From NCBI GenBank assembly GCA_032622095.1, contig CP136068.1:155767151-155831150 (forward strand): DNA of 64,000 nt, written 5' to 3'. The number at the start of each line of letters is the position of its first letter. Position 1 is the first letter of the stretch. Below the pieces are notes generated by a model that was not told where the DNA came from, ran no database searches, and saw nothing but the letters and a program-made list of their open reading frames with translations. The DNA is from Siphonodentalium dalli. Its lineage: Eukaryota; Mollusca; Scaphopoda; Gadilida; Siphonodentaliidae. Below, in pieces: positions 11,964 through 24,076 of this stretch. Made by a program: the position numbers and the translations under genes.

Positions 11964-13679
11964 GGGGACGGCCGCCATTTTGTATTGATTAATATACCAC
12001 CTCGAAATGTGTAATTGAGCAAAATGCGGCAAATGTTAGCTATAATTCATCGTGCGTATGCACACCATGCTCCTAAAGCCAAAGATATTACACAATTTGA
12101 ATGTAAATTAAACCAAAGCTCTGGTTAATAAAAAGTTAAATTGCATGAAAAAGTTTTGTTTACATATTTTATAAAATTATTAAAACGATTTGCCCCGAAA
12201 GAGGATACTAGCGGCCTTACTGGACATTTAGATATTATCTTCCATTTTCTAATTGTATTTCCGCCTAAAAGATTGTTGGAATATTCTCAAAGTTCTAGGC
12301 CGACAAACGGAAACTATAAGTTCCGATTGAAAGATCGCACTGCATGTCCATTTAAGATTGCTTCTTGGGAAACCAGTAAAGGCGTCATGACGTCACGACG
12401 TACATCATGGCGTCAAAACATACCTCGGCGCGCAAAAGTTGCAAATACACGGGCAAGCTAAACGACACATCAGCCAACATTTACGTTATATATGAGTATT
12501 TACATATATGATTTTCTTATGTCCCGTTACAGTTTAACATCAAATCCTTCTAAAGATAAAAATTAATCCGATAATCCCATGAACATTAACAAGCGGACGC
12601 AAATTACGTTTACGTATAATTATATTAAGTTTACACTTCCAGCTGAGGCTAGGGTGATTATATATATATAGATCCAACTCATATTGAGACATTCGTTCCA
12701 GCTGATTGTGGTGGCCCCCGACTCTCAACTCGTTTGTAGAGCTTCGAACCAGCTGCTGTGGTCGGTTCCGGTCGCCCGACTCATCTGATGTTTTGCAGAG
12801 AGAGAGTAGTTGGGCGCGAAGCGACTGGTGTGGTCGAAAAGATCGAGTGATTTTCTCCTTCCTTTTTGTTAATTTTGTTAATTTGTTAATTAAATTTGGT
12901 GGAACGAGTCAGAAAGCCCTGCAAACAAGTATTCTGAACGTCTGCGGCCATATTATGTTGCTTTAATAAGATGAATAAAATCAAGTAAATAAATTTAGAT
13001 TGTTTGTCAGTGGTAAGTCACTCTACAGCACAGTATTTGTGTGTCTGTGTTGGTAATTGTTGAATTTTTTAGTTTTCTATATGCTCATATCTATTATTTT
13101 ATTTCAATTGATGATGCAGTGTAATGGATGTCCGGGATGTCGTAAAGAGTGTCCCGGACCCACACATTTTATTAAGAGAGCATTTGCTATACCGTTTGAT
13201 TTCACTCTCCCGCACATCCTCCCTCTGGCACGGCGTATGCGAAACTATACTGAATTAATTATAGATTATATCTAGAGTATACTAATTAGGTACATAAGGT
13301 ACAATACCGTCCCTACTTATAACAATAAGGGCATGAGATGTAGCCATAAGGGCATGAAAGATTAATAAAGATTAAAGAGGGTAGCTTCGTGGAAACAGGT
13401 AAGTTCGTGGGAACAGGTAACTTCGTTACATTCCTCCCATTCTTGGAACAAGTTTCGGTGATAGAAACTTCGAACGTCAAATTAGAGTCCAATGCGGGGT
13501 CCATAGTTAATAGGTGCAGTCATCTATATACACGCAGAGCACTCACAACTGCGCCAGCGTCCTTACGGCATCAAGCATTACACTGATACATCGTCATCAC
13601 ACGGACTACACTTCTATTGAAGAATGCCACGAAAGTCTGGGATAAGACACATCAATAAACATGTTACTGATATACTAGG

Positions 13680-14106
13680 GGAACCACCTTCTTTGTAGAT
13701 GTCGTTGATACAAGGGAAACCATTTTGGAAACCATCTCCTTCATGGGTGCCGTTGATACAAGAGAAACCATCGCCTTCGTGGATGTCGTTGATACAGGGA
13801 AACCATCTTCTTCATAGATGTCGTTGACACAAGGGAAACAATTTTGGAAACCATCTCATTCATGGATGTCGTTGATACAGGGAAACAAACTTCTTTGTAG
13901 ATGCCGTTGATACAAGGGAAACCATTTTGAAAACCATCTCCTCCATGGTTGTCGTTGATACAAGGGAAACCATTTTGGAGACCATCTTCTTTGTAGATGT
14001 CGTTGACACATTGGGAAACCACTTTCTTAATAGATGTCGTTCGTACAGGGGAAACCATCTTCTTCGTAGATGTCGTTGATTCAGGGCAAACCATCTTGGA
14101 GACCAT
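13680..14106 (-). repeat. Degenerate minisatellite in duplication copy A
   Basis: Blocks of the form GATGTCGTTGATACAAGGGA then AACCATTTTGGAAACCATCT then TCTTCGTA, about 55-60 bp each with variable deletions. A 121-codon minus-strand frame crosses it and encodes repetitive peptides without a known domain. Upstream of that frame on the minus strand is GCGTTTATACAG. A diverged relative of this upstream block (GCGTGTATATAG) precedes another short minus frame at 13313-13504. The second copy is at 16617-17043. Confidence 0.75.
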
Positions 14107-14188
14107 CTTCGTCGATTAAATAATTATAACTGTATAAACGCAGAGCACAATCTGCGGCACCAGCGTCCTTCCGGCATCAAGCATTAGG

Positions 14189-14899
14189 GTCAATCCACAC
14201 CGGGCGCGACGCGCGCGATTTTTACGGCCGTTTTCTGTCGTCCGCAGCGGTTCAAAGCTCGCGATTTTTTATATTCACACCGAACGCGACTGGATCGCTT
14301 CGTCGCGCGCGATGGTTTGGCTAGATAATCGTTTGAGTGCATCATTTACAGGCAGGTTACAAATACAATGTATATGGACATATTAATAAGAATTTGCCAA
14401 ACATGTAGGCCTACATGTAAGAGTTTTTCAAATTCATTTAATTGTCAAATATACTATATGTCAAGTGGAATGGTGCACGTGCTTCCTAAATTCTCATAGC
14501 AATTGCGTTTAATTAAATTTCATTCTATAATTCCAGGTTGTGAGTTTTTGTTTATGGGGGGGGGGGGGGGCAAATTGTGGGCAAAGTGACCTCGCAAGCT
14601 TGGAATGGATTGGGACCAAAAATTAACCAGACGATACTGTTATTACGTTGAGCTCTTGGCAGGCATTTTCTCTTCTCATTTATCTTCTCATTTATCCTTG
14701 CACTTCAGTTATCTTCACTTATCCTTACACTTCAGTTATCAGCATGTCGCCAAAGTCCACCACCTTTGTTATTGCAACGACGAATGAATGCGTCGCCTTC
14801 AAATAGGAGGAATACTCGCGTCAAAATATCCTATTGGACAGCGACCCAATTATCCCGCTGGTTTGCCACAAAGCGAGAAATCGACGAAGCATAAATTCA
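14189..14899 (+). mobile_element. TIR transposon truncated by the duplication junction
   Basis: Starts with GTCAATCCACACCGG and a GC-rich end (CGACGCGCGCGATTTTTACG), identical to the left end at 17126. It stops at 14899 where copy B begins, so its right inverted repeat is missing. Confidence 0.8.
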
Positions 14900-17830
14900 T
14901 GGGGACGGCCGCCATTTTGTATTGATTAATATACCACCTCGAAATGTGTAATTGAGCAAAATGCGGCAAATGTTAGCTATAATTCATCGTGCGTATGCAC
15001 ATCATGCTCCTAAAGCCAAAGATATTACACAATTTGAATGTAAATTAAACCAAAGCTCTGGTTAATAAAAAGTTAAATTGCATGAAAAAGTTTTGTTTAC
15101 ATATTTTATAAAATTATTAAAACGATTTGCCCCGAAAGAGGATACTAGCGGCCTTACTGGACATTTAGATATTATCTTCCATTTTCTAATTGTATTTCCG
15201 CCTAAAAGATTGTTGGAATATTCTCAAAGTTCTAGGCCGACAAACGGAAACTATAAGTTCCGATTGAAAGATCGCACTGCATGTCCATTTAAGATTGCTT
15301 CTTGGGAAACCAGTAAAGGCGTCATGACGTCACGACGTACATCATGGCGTCAAAACATACCTCGGCGCGCAAAAGTTGCAAATACACGGGCAAGCTAAAC
15401 GACACATCAGCCAACATTTACGTTATATATGAGTATTTACATATATGATTTTCTTATGTCCCGTTACAGTTTAACATCAAATCCTTCTAAAGATAAAAAT
15501 TAATCCGATAATCCCATGAACATTAACAAGCGGACGCAAATTACGTTTACGTATAATTATATTAAGTTTACACTTCCAGCTGAGGCTAGGGTGATTATAT
15601 ATATATAGATCCAACTCATATTGAGACATTCGTTCCAGCTGATTGTGGTGGCCCCCGACTCTCAACTCGTTTGTAGAGCTTCGAACCAGCTGCTGTGGTC
15701 GGTTCCGGTCGCCCGACTCATCTGATGTTTTGCAGAGAGAGAGTAGTTGGGCGCGAAGCGACTGGTGTGGTCGAAAAGATCGAGTGATTTTCTCCTTCCT
15801 TTTTGTTAATTTTGTTAATTTGTTAATTAAATTTGGTGGAACGAGTCAGAAAGCCCTGCAAACAAGTATTCTGAACGTCTGCGGCCATATTATGTTGCTT
15901 TAATAAGATGAATAAAATCAAGTAAATAAATTTAGATTGTTTGTCAGTGGTAAGTCACTCTACAGCACAGTATTTGTGTGTCTGTGTTGGTAATTGTTGA
16001 ATTTTTTAGTTTTCTATATGCTCATATCTATTATTTTATTTCAATTGATGATGCAGTGTAATGGATGTCCGGGATGTCGTAAAGAGTGTCCCGGACCCAC
16101 ACATTTTATTAAGAGAGCATTTGCTATACCGTTTGATTTCACTCTCCCGCACATCCTCCCTCTGGCACGGCGTATGCGAAACTATACTGAATTAATTATA
16201 GATTATATCTAGAGTATACTAATTAGGTACATAAGGTACAATACCGTCCCTACTTATAACAATAAGGGCATGAGATGTAGCCATAAGGGCATGAAAGATT
16301 AATAAAGATTAAAGAGGGTAGCTTCGTGGAAACAGGTAAGTTCGTGGGAACAGGTAACTTCGTTACATTCCTCCCATTCTTGGAACAAGTTTCGGTGATA
16401 GAAACTTCGAACGTCAAATTAGAGTCCAATGCGGGGTCCATAGTTAATAGGTGCAGTCATCTATATACACGCAGAGCACTCACAACTGCGCCAGCGTCCT
16501 TACGGCATCAAGCATTACACTGATACATCGTCATCACACGGACTACACTTCTATTGAAGAATGCCACGAAAGTCTGGGATAAGACACATCAATAAACATG
16601 TTACTGATATACTAGGGGAACCACCTTCTTTGTAGATGTCGTTGATACAAGGGAAACCATTTTGGAAACCATCTCCTTCATGGGTGCCGTTGATACAAGA
16701 GAAACCATCGCCTTCGTGGATGTCGTTGATACAGGGAAACCATCTTCTTCATAGATGTCGTTGACACAAGGGAAACAATTTTGGAAACCATCTCATTCAT
16801 GGATGTCGTTGATACAGGGAAACAAACTTCTTTGTAGATGCCGTTGATACAAGGGAAACCATTTTGAAAACCATCTCCTCCATGGTTGTCGTTGATACAA
16901 GGGAAACCATTTTGGAGACCATCTTCTTTGTAGATGTCGTTGACACATTGGGAAACCACTTTCTTAATAGATGTCGTTCGTACAGGGGAAACCATCTTCT
17001 TCGTAGATGTCGTTGATTCAGGGCAAACCATCTTGGAGACCATCTTCGTCGATTAAATAATTATAACTGTATAAACGCAGAGCACAATCTGCGGCACCAG
17101 CGTCCTTCCGGCATCAAGCATTAGGGTCAATCCACACCGGGCGCGACGCGCGCGATTTTTACGGCCGTTTTCTGTCGTCCGCAGCGGTTCAAAGCTCGCG
17201 ATTTTTTATATTCACACCGAACGCGACTGGATCGCTTCGTCGCGCGCGATGGTTTGGCTAGATAATCGTTTGAGTGCATCATTTACAGGCAGGTTACAAA
17301 TACAATGTATATGGACATATTAATAAGAATTTGCCAAACATGTAGGCCTACATGTAAGAGTTTTTCAAATTCATTTAATTGTCAAATATACTATATGTCA
17401 AGTGGAATGGTGCACGTGCTTCCTAAATTCTCATAGCAATTGCGTTTAATTAAATTTCATTCTATAATTCCAGGTTGTGAGTTTTTGTTTATGGGGGGGG
17501 GCAAATTGTGGGCAAAGTGACCTCGCAAGCTTGGAATGGATTGGGACCAAAAATTAACCAGACGATACTGTTATTACGTTGAGCTCTTGGCAGGCATTTT
17601 CTCTTCTCATTTATCTTCTCATTTATCCTTGCACTTCAGTTATCTTCACTTATCCTTACACTTCAGTTATCAGCATGTCGCCAAAGTCCACCACCTTTGT
17701 TATTGCAACGACGAATGAATGCGTCGCCTTCAAATAGGAGGAATACTCGCGTCAAAATATCCTATTGGACAGCGACCCAATTATCCCGCTGGTTTGCCAC
17801 AAAGCGAGAAATCGACGAAGCATAAATTCA
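14900..17830 (+). repeat. Tandem duplication, copy B (2.93 kb)
   Basis: Direct repeat of 11964-14899. The junction between copies joins ATAAATTCA to TGGGGACGGCCGCC. Beyond 17830 the transposon carried by this copy continues into its intact right inverted repeat. Confidence 0.95.
16617..17043 (-). repeat. Degenerate minisatellite in duplication copy B
   Basis: Same as 13680-14106. The open frame of 121 codons (16678-17043) is conserved, as expected for a recent duplication. Confidence 0.75.
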
Positions 17831-17960
17831 CTGCTGTGATCGCCTCGTGGTCAGCGATTCAGTCGCTTGCGGTGTGAATATAAAAATCGCGCGCTTTGAA
17901 CTGCCACGGACGACAGAAACGGCCGTTATAATCGCGCGCTCGCGTCCGGTGTGGATTGAC
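17126..17960. mobile_element. Complete 835-bp TIR transposon
   Basis: GTCAATCCACACCGG at 17126-17140 is perfectly mirrored by CCGGTGTGGATTGAC at 17946-17960. The inverted repeats extend about 120 bp: ACGGCCGTTTTCTGTCGTCC pairs with GGACGACAGAAACGGCCGT, and TATTCACACCG with CGGTGTGAATA. It has no coding capacity. Target-site duplication is unclear, so the superfamily is not assigned. Confidence 0.85.
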
Positions 17961-18161
17961 ATTTATACTGCTGCCGCACTGTTGAAGAATGCCACGGGCG
18001 TCTGGTTTAAAGTACATCTATATACATATTCGTCTCTTTTGAGTTTGTTATTCTGGCTGAGTTTCTGGTTCGATGTGGAGATGTTGGTACAGGGTTTGTA
18101 GAGTCTTTTCTGGGTCCACAGAAGGCGTCTTCTCGTCGGCATCGAATGGAGCTGACGGCGC

Positions 18162-18214
18162 AATCCTAGGTATCACAGATTTGCGCCATCCTAGGTATCA
18201 CAGATTTGATTGCG
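18162..18214 (+). repeat. Two direct copies of a 24-bp unit
   Basis: ATCCTAGGTATCACAGATTTG occurs twice, separated by CGCC, between 18165 and 18210. Confidence 0.85.
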
Positions 18215-18318
18215 ACAATATAACCATCTACACCATCTCATCATCAGCTCTGGAACTCTGTCACTTTCTAATATCTACACGATCAATGGCTAACATTCTA
18301 CTATTAAACAATGTGCGT

Positions 18319-18639
18319 TTACAACCATTTTGGCCCTTTTAATTTACACAAACAACACAGGGCAACAAATGCTATTATAGTGAAAATCATGACAATTTGA
18401 GTAAGTGACAAACTTGTCGCTGCCTCTTCCATAGGGGTTAACTCGGAGATTTCAGATATAAAATGATCCATGTGTAATTTCTCTAAGGATCTCAATTTTG
18501 GGGGAAGTTTCAGCGACTGAAATTTGGGTATATCTTTTAACAATGGCGACCACATAATTTCGCCTACATCGGTTGGGTTTAATAAAATATGTTCCAGATC
18601 AGTAAGTTCTAATTTGATTTGTGATAGCCTACACCCCGA
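18319..18639 (-). CDS. Unrecognised 106-codon frame with a C-terminal membrane segment
   Basis: Open from just after a stop at 18640 to the stop at 18319. The first ATG is at 18555. The C-terminus has the layout of a type I membrane protein: a Leu-rich, Pro-containing ectodomain stretch (KLPPKLRSLEKL), an acidic patch (SELTPMEEAA), a hydrophobic segment of about 18 residues (IVMIFTIIAFVALCCLC), then a short basic tail KLKGPKWL. This resembles the end of many single-pass proteins. It also resembles env-like glycoproteins of retroelements, but nothing in the sequence proves either. No LTR pair, polymerase or partner exon was found. It could be a terminal exon, a retroelement relic or chance. 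Confidence 0.3.
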   Translation of the reverse strand, partial: SGCRLSQIKLELTDLEHILLNPTDVGEIMWSPLLKDIPKFQSLKLPPKLRSLEKLHMDHFISEISELTPMEEAATSLSLTQIVMIFTIIAFVALCCLCKLKGPKWL

Positions 18640-21465
18640 TCACATGGGAGTAATTCAATTTTACTATGGGACGCAGTCTATGTAAACATACACTCAGATT
18701 CATACTGATACTGAGTCTATTGCATTCCCAACAACTTTTCATTTCTGAACGGTAGTGGGCTTCTCCCAAATTACGTCACACGGCACTAAATATAAATCTG
18801 AAATTAGTTGTGATTGACAGGCGTAAACATGGTCACGTGCCAGTGCCATCATGGCCGCTTCAACCCTGTGAAACCGATTCTAAGAATCGGAATTAATAGT
18901 TGCAGGGTTTATGACTTTTCGTTCGGCGGTTGTTTTACTGAGAATAAAGGGAAACAGCTAACTTCCGGGATCCAAAATAATATGTACAATAACTAAGACA
19001 GATCTTCTTGAAATTATAAAAAAAAATGTCAATTTATGTGGATCTCTTGGACTCGGAACGAATTATTTTTTAGATTGGCCAGGCGATTTGTCGACCATGT
19101 TGTCAAAAAATAACACAAATCAACGGCCACGAATCAAAAATACATGAATGTCGGGACTATTTGCTAAAACAACTCCAGAACTAAAAAAAAGTTAAATGAC
19201 ATAACAAAACGATATATCAGTTCCCCGGTACCGGCAGTAGTACCACCGCAGCCAAAACGAGCGAAGAGCAACACAATTCTACCACCAACCCCACCGAAAC
19301 CCTCCCGACCTTACACAGCCCTATTATTAGCTCCAACGATTGGCCAGTTGTACCCTAATTACAGTTGCCTGCAATCCAAATTCCGGTGATTCTTGATTTT
19401 AAACTTTCGACCGCTCGTCAACAATCTACTTTATTTGTCGATTTGTGAATTTCTCTTCTGGTATAACATGACGTCATGGATACTATTTTAACAACATTTA
19501 GCCATGCACACCTTCGGAATTTCCACACCGAAAGCACGTGACATGTTACTAGTTTTTTATTGGGGCACACATTTCTTGGAGCTAAGTTTTGATTGGCGGT
19601 AATTACAAGGAATCCCGGGTTTGGGAAATGAAAACTGAACGAAAGGTCGTTAGACCCACTATTTTTTATATGTGGGTATGTAGTTTACTCCAGACTGTAT
19701 GGGACGCTGAACATCCATGGTTTAGTCTTTAGATGTAAAATAGCAACGGGGGCTTTAGTAATTTTAAATGTCAGATTTATATTGGGGCAAACAATGGCGA
19801 ATTTCATGTCCATTTGGCTAGCAATGGCCCACGTAGCATACCTTGAGCGGTGGTTATGTTTACATTTGGTTTCACCATTATAGCACAGGTTCTATTTATA
19901 TTTGGTTGGTCATCTAAGAAGATAGACACAATACAACTATTTACATCGGTGATTTATCATACTGGACTATGAAATATATGTTGCTAATAAATCCGTTTAT
20001 GTGTCTTCTATAATTGCCTAATACAATTAATGCGTGGAGTCTATCAATTGTCACATGCAAATTCTAGAACCACCAGGTTCGAGATGTTTTATTCTTTCCG
20101 ACATCGTCATTTTGTCACTCGAGATCACTCGATTCGGCGTCAACTCAACACTTCTGATGCCTTCTAAAGTGAAGTCCCAGTTATGCCCCAGGGTGTGGAT
20201 TATGAGGGGAGATTAATTAGAAGTCATAATATATTTTGTATTGCCCGAGAACATTAGTTTTTGAGTTGATTGCATCGATTGTCTTACGTTTCCGTTTTCG
20301 ATGCATCGTTACGTCGCTAAGTGAACGGGAATTAAAACTGTACAATATAGCAATATACGATTCGACAATACTTTATTTTCCTCAGCTGGCTCCAAACAAA
20401 AGAGTCTTAATCTCGTATTCGTGAGTTAGCGTGATTGACGTGCCATGATACTGCCATATCAGGAATCAGGGAGCTAAATGTGTTCCAGAGTCGGGGAGCG
20501 AGTACACCGTGGTGAAGGTGAAGGTAACTGAATAATGACCTTCACTTGATACATGTGCCACTTTATTAAAGGATGACATCGTGTTTATTAGATTTGTACA
20601 TCATATCTAAATAATTTAAACTGGTGAATTAATGGGGGAATGGATTTTTGTGAGTGGGAAATTGATTTAACTAGCTGCTGTAGTTGTATGTTTTTCCAGA
20701 CCAAATTTGGCTGTGAGATAGCCCTGTCATACACTTGGGGATTTCCAGCTACGATTTGTACGTACACACGACTGCGATTACGTCGCAAGTTGGGGTAACC
20801 AAGGATACGCCACGATTTCGCATCTAAAATCAAACAGTGCTTGATATTATTTTTTTACCAACGATTTTGACGTGAGCATGCGCAGTCCAACTAGCGGTTA
20901 CTTCCTACGACGGAAATCTTTCCACTTACGATTGTATCGTGGTCGTCTGAACGTTCACTAAGCAAATAACGTACTTGCAGTAAATCGTACCTCTTGTACT
21001 TGAAGTAAATCAGACGTCTTGTATTACTCGTGAGCTAGATTTCGATCTCGACCAATCATGCTGCAAACTGTCCAGGATCGGGAGGGCTTGTCCGAGGTGG
21101 TAAAAATTCTTAGACATGTACATGTATCTGTCTACCCATGTGCGTGTCACAATTGCAATTATTTTCTCATTTTCTTTTACCTGTAAGCTGAAAATTTACT
21201 AGGCGCATGTCTTCTTCTTCATACGACAGCTCGCTGTCATTTACTGACAATTATGAGCCGGTCCAGGTGCTACCACCACCGAGTAACTTTACAACCCTGT
21301 GCACACACCGAGGCGTGTACACGGGCAACATTAATGTTCGCGCCCGATCGGACAGCGTACTACACCACGGCAACATACCTGGACAAAATTAATGTTGTAA
21401 TGAGGGGAGTCGGCATTTTTACATTCGGATCTTTATTCAGTGATCTCGAATGAGACTTTGCAGCC
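18640..21465. other. 2.8 kb with no supported gene
   Basis: Only short, compositionally ordinary frames occur (for example 18814-18996, 20034-20216, 20236-20424 plus; 20588-20833 minus). No domain, splice pair or clear repeat. One point of note: ATCGGACAGCGTACT near 21347 is shared, in the other orientation, with the repeats at 35462 and 40583. Confidence 0.4.
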
Positions 21466-21600
21466 TGACAAACTTGGTATCTGACAGAGTTCAGATTTTG
21501 TCAGAATTCCCTGACCAGGTTGCGATCCCCGGTCCGCTAGCACGAGAGACCAGTACGCCACCTCTCGGCTGCCGACTTATTCGTGTTGGCCTGTATGGTA
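21466..21600 (-). mobile_element. Possible tRNA-derived SINE head
   Basis: On the minus strand the sequence reads a box A-like TGGCGTACTGG and, about 30 nt later, a box B-like GGGGATCGCAACC, with CCGAGAGG before and CTCTCGTGCTAGCGGACC between. That spacing and content suit an internal RNA polymerase III promoter of a tRNA-derived SINE. No complete cloverleaf or poly-A tail is evident, and no second copy was noticed here. Confidence 0.35.
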
Positions 21601-21721
21601 ATAAAGCGGACCGTGGATCTTTAAAGTGATAAATCGACGTCGTCCGGATTAAGTACGGGATTAGGGGGGCAGCAATGTTGGTCCTTAACCCTTTCGCTAA
21701 ACTTCGCTTAACTAATTTTTG

Positions 21722-21803
21722 CGAAAACCCTGTGCCAATTCATTCTCTTATAGATGTGAGTCAACCATAGGTCGTCTCACATATAAAGAGAATGCATTGG
21801 CCT
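21722..21803. repeat. Diverged single hairpin related to the double-hairpin MITE
   Basis: GCGAAAACCCTGTGCCAATT opens a palindrome, CATTCTCTTATAGATGTGAG against CTCACATATAAAGAGAATG, ending in GCATTGGCC. The flank GCGAAAACCCTGTGCC is shared with 56064. Confidence 0.7.
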
Positions 21804-23770
21804 AACACATTTTACACTATTTTTTATAATTGTTAAACAATGTAAGAAAAAAATTGATAAAACAATGTTATTGATAAAAACTGTAGAATGTAAAACAAGA
21901 TTATAAAAAATGATAAAATTGTTAAAGAAAGTAAGAACAAAATGATAAAAAAAATTAAAAATATAAGAAAAATTGATGAACAATGTTTGTAAAGCAATTG
22001 TTGTTGATGTCCACCAAACTTATTATATCTAGACACCTCCGTGATACCAGGACTATAATTGTCGGCAAGACAGATAACACCAAACAGAATGACCCCTTTT
22101 TCAAGCAAACATATGACTTGTAGACATCCCCGTGATACCATGAATTTAGATTAACGAGAGCGATGGTATAATATTATTATTTCCACTTGAAAAGGTCACC
22201 AAATTAAATGAAAGATATCGCCATGCAGTTAAAACTATCAAGTCTTAGAATGTATCGTCTCATATTTTGTTCAAATGGGGAGGGGGTACCACATACTTGT
22301 ATGTATGGAAATTACTCCACTGCACATATAAACTGCCAACCCTCGTTGAACGACTGGTGCATTTACATAGAGAAATGTTGCATTATATATATGGATCTGA
22401 AATAAGGGGAAGAGAAACAGCGTCGCCATCAGCAAGTGGCTTCTACTTCATCGTCATCATATTCCCATTCGTTTCGTACTAAATGCCGACTCAAGTGAAG
22501 GTAATACATACATTGATTGTTGTCCGGGCGGTAGTGAGGTCCAGACCTAATATACTGGACGAGTTCTGTGAGTTCCGCTATAAACCGGGGACCAGTTGTA
22601 GATTCTATTTATTACATGATCCAAAACATCGATATAACTTATTTAAATCAACAAATGCGACGCGAAACTAACATCGGCTTCTATTAGGCACGACTATGTT
22701 TTGTTTGCCAGCGTAAAGAAATTGTCCCAGATAAATAAAGACTCTTTGGCGTATTTAATGGCGTATATCTAATGACATAACTTTTGAAACTCTTCATTCA
22801 TTATTGTTTATTGGGAAAATATTGGAAGCCATACTATTTTGAGACGTAGTAAAGAGACAACAAACCGGAAGTCAGAGGTCACCTGGCCCTATTTCCTCTT
22901 ATTAAACGAACATCTAATATCACAATTTATAGAATGGGTTTATTTGAATGGAATAAGGGTAGGATCATGTTATAAATAATAGAATGCATGCATTGACACA
23001 TGGTTTTCACTAAATTTCAGGAAGCTATATACATTAATGAAAGAGATAATGCCCATGATGCATTGATCATGTCCATTACTGTTTGTTCTTTCAAGAAAAA
23101 ACATCAATGCCAACGCTAGTTACACAACAGTTTGTTTTTGAAACTTTTACAGCTGTATGTGGTGCACATCTTCTTTCCCACACAGTTACGGTGCAAGAAA
23201 CCTTGTCAGCCGCACATATTATTGGCACGCAGTCTGTTTGTCACCGTTTAAGTTTCCACATCTTTCTCTTTTAACAGTTTATGTGTTCATCAATTAAATT
23301 GATTCACAATCGTGACTCTTGTCTCATGACCAGCTGCTATGTGTGTTTTATTCAAGAATTCAAACATCCCTACAATGGGCACCATGTAGATGGATGGATC
23401 CAAGCTGCAAAACAGCGTTCGGTCCCCTTGCTACGCTATGTCTGAACGCTGTCGGCATATGTATTTTCTAAATTAAATCTTAGCATTTGTTTATTTGTAA
23501 GTGTTTTGTCAGTTACAGTTCATTCTGGCTTGATCTAGACAATTTTCAAATGAATATGGACAGTTAAGTTTCTCAGAATAATGGGCGAATGAGTTGTAAC
23601 CTACAGAAGTGTCAAATAACTAAATGTGACATTTCTTCATATCACGTGGAGATGCGGGCATCGATAAGTCCTGCGTGGGGGACTGAACTCTGCGTGGAGC
23701 TTGATTCACTGTAACACATATACATATTACGAGTGTTTATATACCGTCGCCACATGGCTAGCTTACTTAC
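21804..23770. other. Spacer with no supported gene
   Basis: AT-rich. A short repeat around GACACCTCCGTGATACCA (about 22031) and GACATCCCCGTGATACCATGA (about 22122) is seen. If the PAN-like and galectin-like exons share a gene, this is intron. Confidence 0.4.
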
Positions 23771-24076
23771 CAGATAAATCACTGCGCTGTCCGCTTGAGC
23801 CGGGAATGAGTCACGTGACCGACCGATGTATGAATCCCTAAGTAAAGAACACACACCGCCTCCAAAATTCGCCGACGTGCACCATTTATCGGCCAGGCAG
23901 ATAAGGACGCAGGCATGCAATGACGTCACGGTCATGTCACCAATGAGCGAATCAGCGCCGTAAAACGGCATCGATTTGCGGCCTTCACAGATGACGTTTC
24001 GGACACTTATCATGTTTTCCAACCCGAAAACTGACGTCACGATGCCGAGAATCGTCGCGAGAAACACGTTCATCAT
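23771..24076 (-). CDS. Secreted PAN/Apple-like domain protein, first coding exon
   Basis: Minus-strand exon ending at a strong donor: CTG then GTAAGTAAG at 23770 downward, at a codon boundary. I choose the Met at 24076 because it starts a typical signal peptide (MMNVFLATILGIVTSVFG); the frame is open 15 codons further up. The mature part carries a PAN/Apple-type cysteine pattern: NVICEGRK, then SLHACVLICLADKWCTSANF, then GGVCSLLRDS, and closes with VIYL before the donor. PAN modules mediate protein or carbohydrate binding in secreted and surface proteins. In invertebrates they are often joined to lectin or other adhesion domains. The remaining exons were not identified. The only other minus-strand exon-like feature downstream is the galectin-like exon at 5532, whose phase does not join directly. 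Confidence 0.6.

Larger units (their letters stand above)
11964..14899 (+). repeat. Tandem duplication, copy A (2.94 kb)
   Basis: Nearly identical to 14900-17830. The offset is 2937 bp from the start to the poly-G tract and 2931 bp afterwards, because the G-run differs in length (14558-14573 against 17494-17501). One substitution is visible near the start (ACACCATG against ACATCATG). It contains short frames only, a degenerate minisatellite (about 13680-14106), two related blocks with GCGTCCTT[A/C]CGGCATCAAG, and the left part of a TIR transposon that is cut by the junction. Confidence 0.95.

Noticed and set aside
13741-14106. 121-codon minus frame, duplicated at 16678-17043
   Set aside because: Encodes a degenerate tandem repeat without a signal peptide or domain; its conservation between copies only reflects the recent duplication.
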